A stretch of 17,430 bases of DNA from Paenibacillaceae bacterium UBA6304 (GTDB lineage: Bacteria > Bacillota > Bacilli > Paenibacillales > Paenibacillaceae): assembly GCA_002439285.1 (NCBI GenBank), contig DJTQ01000005.1:1-17430 (forward strand), given 5' to 3'. A program made the position numbers and the translations under genes. Under the pieces are notes generated by a model. The model did no database searches. It was not told where the DNA came from and worked only from the letters and a program-made list of their open reading frames with translations. This document shows positions 13,929-17,430 of the stretch, one piece after another. Position 1 is the first letter of the stretch; the number at the start of each line of letters is the position of its first letter.

Positions 13929-14822
13929 TTATTTTTTTCCCTGTTCCCGTACGTTCTTGTAATATTGGCTGGGGGAGAGTCCGGCGTATTTCTTGAACAC
14001 TTTGCTGAAATAATAGGGATCTTCCAGACCGGTCAAATAACCTATTTCGCTGAAGCTTAAATGGGTAGCCTCGATCAGTTCTTTTGCATGGTTAATCCGA
14101 ACCCGGTTGACATAGCGCATGATGCTTTGGCCGGTCAGTTTAGTGAAGACACGGTTAATGTAGTCGTAATTGCAGTCGAATTCCTGCTCGATATCTCCGC
14201 TGGTGATTTTGCCGGCGTAGTGTTCGTGAATATACTCAAGCAAGGCATGGACTTTAATAAAAGATTTGCTGTTGTTCCCTTCGTACTCTTGGAGAGCATC
14301 AATAAAATATTCTCGGGACACTTCAATCAGCCACTCGGAAAACTTTAGAGCGGTTAATCCGCGGTTAAAGTATTTCCGTCGGTAGAGTTGGAGCATCTCA
14401 TTCATGGCGGCAAAGGAAAGAGATTGGTCTTTTTTAGACAAAGTGAACTGTTTGGGAAAATAGCAGATCGGATAGTCCTTCCCGTCCTGCTGAGCTCCTT
14501 CCTCGAGTATGAAGTGCCTGGCCAAGGTAAGAAGGTCCTTCACTTCCACTGATTTCAAATCCGGGTGTTCGAAATGAATGTAATAGTAATCGCAAACATG
14601 CCTCCTCGTGCCCTCATGCTCCACATTTGGCTCCAGAACGATGAGATCGCCTTTTCTGAGGAGATAGTCGATGCCATTTTCCCGCAGATGTAGCTCGCCG
14701 CTCTTAATGAAATAGAGGATGCATTCATGCGTCGTCCGTTTGAAGTGTATCCACGGCTGCTTATAGGACACAAATCCCATCAGTTTGATTTTCGGCATCA
14801 ACTCCACGTTAATGGCAAGCAT
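13929..14822 (-). CDS. AraC-family transcriptional regulator
   Basis: A 297-residue regulator. The N-terminal half (about 1-150) looks like an AraC-type cupin sensor, with L-H-L-R-E-N-G-I-D-Y-L-L-R-K-G-D-L-I-V-L-E-P-N in the barrel. The C-terminal 100 residues hold two helix-turn-helix motifs: I-T-S-G-D-I-E-Q-E-F-D-C-N-Y-D-Y-I-N-R-V-F, then the signature L-S-F-S-E-I-G-Y-L-T-G-L with Y-F-S-K-V-F-K-K-Y. Three ATG codons run in a row at the start. GGAGGG at 14834-14829 gives the best spacing to the third (14822), so that start was chosen; the other two add one or two residues. It is divergent from the dehydrogenase gene, 136 bp away, and is its likely regulator, sensing a sugar or sugar derivative. 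Confidence 0.9.
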   Translation of the reverse strand: MLAINVELMPKIKLMGFVSYKQPWIHFKRTTHECILYFIKSGELHLRENGIDYLLRKGDLIVLEPNVEHEGTRRHVCDYYYIHFEHPDLKSVEVKDLLTLARHFILEEGAQQDGKDYPICYFPKQFTLSKKDQSLSFAAMNEMLQLYRRKYFNRGLTALKFSEWLIEVSREYFIDALQEYEGNNSKSFIKVHALLEYIHEHYAGKITSGDIEQEFDCNYDYINRVFTKLTGQSIMRYVNRVRINHAKELIEATHLSFSEIGYLTGLEDPYYFSKVFKKYAGLSPSQYYKNVREQGKK

Positions 14823-14958
14823 CATCATCCCTCCAGATGAATTCCACAAAAGTCGTTTTTGTACAAGAAGAGTATCTTTCTGCCATTCCCGTTCATTCTA
14901 CCACACCCTATACTGGGGTTGTAATGCAAGTGACCTAGTGAGAGATGAGGCGGTGAAT

Positions 14959-16026
14959 ATGGAAAAGCTGAAGATCGGCGTAATCGGCCTGGGCGGGATC
15001 GCTAATGTGCACATTTCCGGAATATTGGCCAGTGAAGATGCTTTGGTATGGTCGATTTGCGATTGCAGCGAGGAAGCGCTGGCGAACCGAGGAGAGGAAC
15101 TCGGAATCCCGGAATCCCGGAGATTTTTAAATGTTGAAGATTTGCTAATGGACCCCGAACTCGATGCGGTAACGATCGGTACGCCGAATCATAATCACTT
15201 TACGATAGCCTATGAGGCGATAAAGCGGCGGAAGCCCTTTGCCCTGGAAAAGCCGGTGTCGTTGGATACCCGTGAGGCAGCCATACTCAGAGATGTGCTG
15301 GCAAGCGATCCGCTGCCGCATATGGTTTGCTTCAGCTACAGGTATAAAGCGGCGGTAAGATATGCGAAATGGCTAATCGGAGAGGGCAAATTAGGCAATA
15401 TTAAACATATATATAGCCAATACTTGCAAGGCTGGGGACTGAATGAGAACATCCCGCTAGTGTGGAGATTCCGCAAGGAACTGTCGGGCTCGGGCGCACT
15501 GGGAGATTTGGGCTCGCATATTCTAGACCTCCAGCGCTTTCTCGTAGGCGATGTGGAGCGCGTGATTGCCGACGCGGACACGATAATTAAGGAACGCGAC
15601 CTGATCTCCGGGGAAGGGAAAGGCGAGGTGGATGTCGACGACTTTTGTCATGTGCTTGCCCGGTTGGAGGGGGGCATATCCGGGACGATGTCGATTTCGA
15701 GATTCGCCTATGGGCGGGGCAATTATCAGCAGCTAGAGGTTTACGGAAGCCGCGGTGCGCTGGTCTACAATTTGGAAGAGGAAGATACACTTTACGTTAA
15801 TTTATCCGAAGAAGGGGACCAGGGCTTCCGTAGAGTGGAAATTCCGGATTCTTACCGGGCTGATCAGATGCAGTCATTCATAAATCTGATTCAGGGCAAG
15901 GGGGACGGATGTGACGCCGATATGGAAGACGGCTATATGAATCAGCACACCCTTGATTCGATCATCACATCATTTACGGAGCAACGCTGGATTACAATCA
16001 AACGGGAGGGTTCTCAGTATGACTAA
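14959..16026 (+). CDS. Gfo/Idh/MocA-family NAD(P)-dependent oxidoreductase
   Basis: A 355-residue cytoplasmic dehydrogenase for a sugar or cyclitol. The Rossmann domain begins G-V-I-G-L-G-G-I-A (7-15), followed by [12 protein letters not shown] and the catalytic E97-K-P99 motif. The C-terminal beta-sheet domain contains G-D-L-G-S-H-I-L-D (182-190), whose histidine is the usual second catalytic residue. The ATG at 14959 follows GGCGGTGA. An in-frame extension to 14785 would overlap the AraC gene and is rejected. The stop overlaps the ThuA-domain start by 8 nt, so the two are translationally coupled. In other bacteria similar dehydrogenase/ThuA pairs (ThuB/ThuA) oxidise disaccharides such as trehalose to 3-keto forms. 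That role is inferred from context. Confidence 0.92.
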   Translation: MEKLKIGVIGLGGIANVHISGILASEDALVWSICDCSEEALANRGEELGIPESRRFLNVEDLLMDPELDAVTIGTPNHNHFTIAYEAIKRRKPFALEKPVSLDTREAAILRDVLASDPLPHMVCFSYRYKAAVRYAKWLIGEGKLGNIKHIYSQYLQGWGLNENIPLVWRFRKELSGSGALGDLGSHILDLQRFLVGDVERVIADADTIIKERDLISGEGKGEVDVDDFCHVLARLEGGISGTMSISRFAYGRGNYQQLEVYGSRGALVYNLEEEDTLYVNLSEEGDQGFRRVEIPDSYRADQMQSFINLIQGKGDGCDADMEDGYMNQHTLDSIITSFTEQRWITIKREGSQYD

Positions 16027-16747
16027 TATCAAGGTAACGGTATGGAATGAATACCGGCATGAAAGACATAACGAGCAAGTTAAGGCCATTTATCCGGAAG
16101 GGATCCATATGGCGATTGCGAATCATTTGAATGCCCAGGACGGATTGGAAGCGAAAACCGCCGTGCTCGATGATCCGGAACACGGACTCACCGACGAGGT
16201 GCTGAATCAGACCGATGTTTTGCTCTGGTGGGGGCATTTGGCGCATGACGAAGTCAGCGACGAGATCGTAGAGAAGGTGCGTCAAAGGGTGCTTGATGGC
16301 ATGGGGCTTATCGTTCTTCACTCCGGGCACGCATCGAAAATTTTCCGCGCGCTTATGGGCACGAATACCGGTGCATTGAAATGGCGCGATGACGGTGAGA
16401 AGGAAAGAATCTGGGTGATCGAGCCTGGACATCCGATCGCAAAGGGCTTGGGGGAATATATCGAGATTCCGAAGGAAGAAATGTACGGGGAGCGATTTGA
16501 AATTCCAGCTCCGGATGAGTTGATCTTCATCTCTTGGTTCGAAGGAGGCGAAGTATTCCGCAGTGGCTGCTGCTACCGGAGAGGACAGGGCAACATCTTC
16601 TACTTTAGACCGGGCCATGAAACGTTTCCGGTTTACCATCAGCCAGAGGTGCTTCAGGTTATTGTCAACGGGGTGCGTTGGGCAGCAAAAAGCGAAGTCG
16701 CCAAAGTTTCTTACGGGCGTGTGGCTCCATTGGAGTCCGTGCATTAA
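16019..16747 (+). CDS. thuA: ThuA-domain (trehalose-utilisation-like) protein
   Basis: A 242-residue protein with the class I glutamine-amidotransferase-like fold of the ThuA family. The markers are V-T-V-W-N-E at the N-terminus, V-L-L-W-W-G-H near residue 68, [10 protein letters not shown] at about 98-107, the later G-H-P-I and the ending Y-F-R-P-G-H-E. It lacks the nucleophile Cys of true amidotransferases, as is usual for ThuA. The ATG at 16019 overlaps the dehydrogenase stop (ATGACTAA) and has GGGAGGG 8 nt upstream, so it is coupled to the upstream gene. ThuA proteins act with Gfo/Idh/MocA dehydrogenases in disaccharide catabolism; the substrate here is unknown. Confidence 0.9.
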   Translation: MTNIKVTVWNEYRHERHNEQVKAIYPEGIHMAIANHLNAQDGLEAKTAVLDDPEHGLTDEVLNQTDVLLWWGHLAHDEVSDEIVEKVRQRVLDGMGLIVLHSGHASKIFRALMGTNTGALKWRDDGEKERIWVIEPGHPIAKGLGEYIEIPKEEMYGERFEIPAPDELIFISWFEGGEVFRSGCCYRRGQGNIFYFRPGHETFPVYHQPEVLQVIVNGVRWAAKSEVAKVSYGRVAPLESVH

Positions 16748-16759
16748 GCGGGATTTGGG

Positions 16760-16790
16760 GGAGGGCGTTGCATTCAACGCTCTCCTTTTT
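16760..16790 (+). terminator. Rho-independent terminator after the dehydrogenase/ThuA operon
   Basis: GGAGGGCGTT (16760-16769) pairs with AACGCTCTCC (16776-16785), with one G-U pair, around a 6-nt loop and followed by TTTTT. It lies 12 nt after the ThuA stop. Confidence 0.85.
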
Positions 16791-16816
16791 GTAAGGAATA
16801 AGGAGGTTGACTACTA

Positions 16817-16845
16817 TTGCACATAGCTGTTCTTTTTGATAAGAT
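16817..16845 (+). promoter_or_regulatory. Weak promoter candidate of the TetR gene
   Basis: TTGCAC (16817-16822) and TAAGAT (16840-16845) have a 17-bp spacer, with 3 and 4 matches to consensus. It abuts the dyad at 16846-16863, where the transcript would start. Confidence 0.35.
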
Positions 16846-16863
16846 ACAGAACGAACGTTCAGT
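16846..16863. promoter_or_regulatory. TetR-type operator dyad
   Basis: ACAGAACGAACGTTCAGT is symmetric at 14 of 18 positions, of the form ACwGAACGwwCGTTCwGT, a pattern common for TetR/QacR-family operators. It lies 43 bp before the TetR start codon and at the predicted transcription start, which suggests autorepression. Confidence 0.6.
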
Positions 16864-16905
16864 ATAAAAGTTGGTGGGCTATCCTTTAGAAGGGAGTGGG
16901 ACGGA

Positions 16906-17430
16906 GTGAATAAAAAACAGCTGCAGGGTGAACAAACCAAAAAGCGGGTTGTTGATGCGGCAAAGACGCTGTTTGCCCAGAAGGGCTATAAAGCCACTTC
17001 CATTGAAGACATTGTCACCGCCACGGGGAGCAGCAAGGGCAATCTCTATTATCATTTTAAGAGCAAAGAAGGCCTCTTTCTCTATTTGATCGACGAATGG
17101 GATCGGGAGTGGGAAGAGAAGTGGCAGGAGAAGGTGCCGCTATATAAAACAACGACGGACAAATTGTACGGATTTGCCGAGCTGCTTGTGCATGATGATC
17201 TGAATCACCCGCTTACCAAGGCTGCGGATGAGTTTTTTAAGAGCGAGGAGAAGACTACCGAGGTAGAAGAGCGTGTGGCCGAGATGGTTGACCGGCATCT
17301 TCAATGGAATCAGCGTTTGATTCAGCAAGGGATAGATAGTGGTGAGTTTAGGCAGGGCAACGCTGAAGAACATGCGGTTATCTTGGAGAGCTTATTGATG
17401 GGGCTTAGCCAGATATCGAGAAAGAAAACT
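16906..17430 (+). CDS. TetR/AcrR-family transcriptional regulator (3' end beyond the window)
   Basis: The ORF stays open to the window edge, giving 175 codons of a family usually 190-210 residues long. The N-terminal DNA-binding domain is clear: R-V-V-D-A-A-K-T-L-F-A-Q-K-G-Y-K-A-T-S-I begins the first helices, then I-V-T-A-T-G-S-S-K-G-N-L-Y-Y-H-F-K-S-K-E-G-L-F is the helix-turn-helix signature (about 36-58). The rest is the ligand-binding helical domain, whose ligand cannot be told. No ATG exists in frame; GTG at 16906, with AAGGGAG about 10 nt upstream, is the start. The dyad at 16846-16863 is its probable own operator. The regulated partner gene probably lies downstream, outside the window. 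Confidence 0.9.
   Translation, partial: MNKKQLQGEQTKKRVVDAAKTLFAQKGYKATSIEDIVTATGSSKGNLYYHFKSKEGLFLYLIDEWDREWEEKWQEKVPLYKTTTDKLYGFAELLVHDDLNHPLTKAADEFFKSEEKTTEVEERVAEMVDRHLQWNQRLIQQGIDSGEFRQGNAEEHAVILESLLMGLSQISRKKT

Noticed and set aside
14785..14958. 58-codon N-terminal extension of the dehydrogenase
   Set aside because: It overlaps the start of the divergent AraC gene and the promoter region. The ATG at 14959 has a good ribosome site and places the Rossmann motif at the normal position.

Overview
The window reads as chromosomal DNA of a Paenibacillus-like Bacillota. The basis is strong GGAGG-type ribosome binding sites, moderate GC, intrinsic terminators with U tracts, a T-box leader before threonyl-tRNA synthetase, a SigV/RsiV-type ECF pair, and a neopullulanase-type GH13 enzyme. 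No plasmid, prophage, transposase, CRISPR, rRNA or tRNA was found. The species assignment is an inference from gene content only.

Layout. 1-123: the unresolved 3' end of an upstream gene and its terminator. 177-2216: a sigma-A-type promoter, an atypical NAD-epimerase-like SDR, a classical SDR with a YxxxK motif, and a terminator. 2229-3885: an ECF sigma factor and its RsiV-like membrane anti-sigma factor, with a candidate ECF promoter and a terminator. 3943-8409: a promoter and a threonine T-box, then thrS, a ketopantoate-reductase-like gene, a SAM methyltransferase and a 57-residue protein, probably one transcript ending at 8368-8409. 8410-9089: a candidate promoter with a dyad over its -10, a 131-bp imperfect palindrome plus a direct repeat, then a UPF0060/YnfA membrane protein. 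9223-11394: a UvrD/Rep-type helicase. 11398-13318: a consensus promoter, a leader ending in an intrinsic terminator, then a cyclomaltodextrinase/neopullulanase. 13270-13928: mostly non-coding, with a cluster of DnaA-box-like 9-mers and two pairs of 18-bp palindromes. 13929-16790: an AraC regulator divergent from a Gfo/Idh/MocA dehydrogenase that is translationally coupled to a ThuA-domain protein. 16817-17430: a start-site dyad and a TetR regulator cut by the window edge.

How the parts work together. The T-box should raise thrS expression, and perhaps that of the three genes behind it, when tRNA-Thr is uncharged. The ECF pair is likely a cell-envelope or lysozyme stress switch. The GH13 enzyme would cleave maltodextrins or cyclodextrins in the cytoplasm. 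The dehydrogenase/ThuA pair looks like a sugar-oxidation module controlled by the adjacent AraC protein.

The gene content is of known families. The least explained signals are in the non-coding DNA: the promoter-terminator leader before the GH13 gene (attenuator or small RNA), the DnaA-box-like cluster, the paired palindromes, and the repeat-rich leader before ynfA. I see no clear-cut undescribed multi-gene system.
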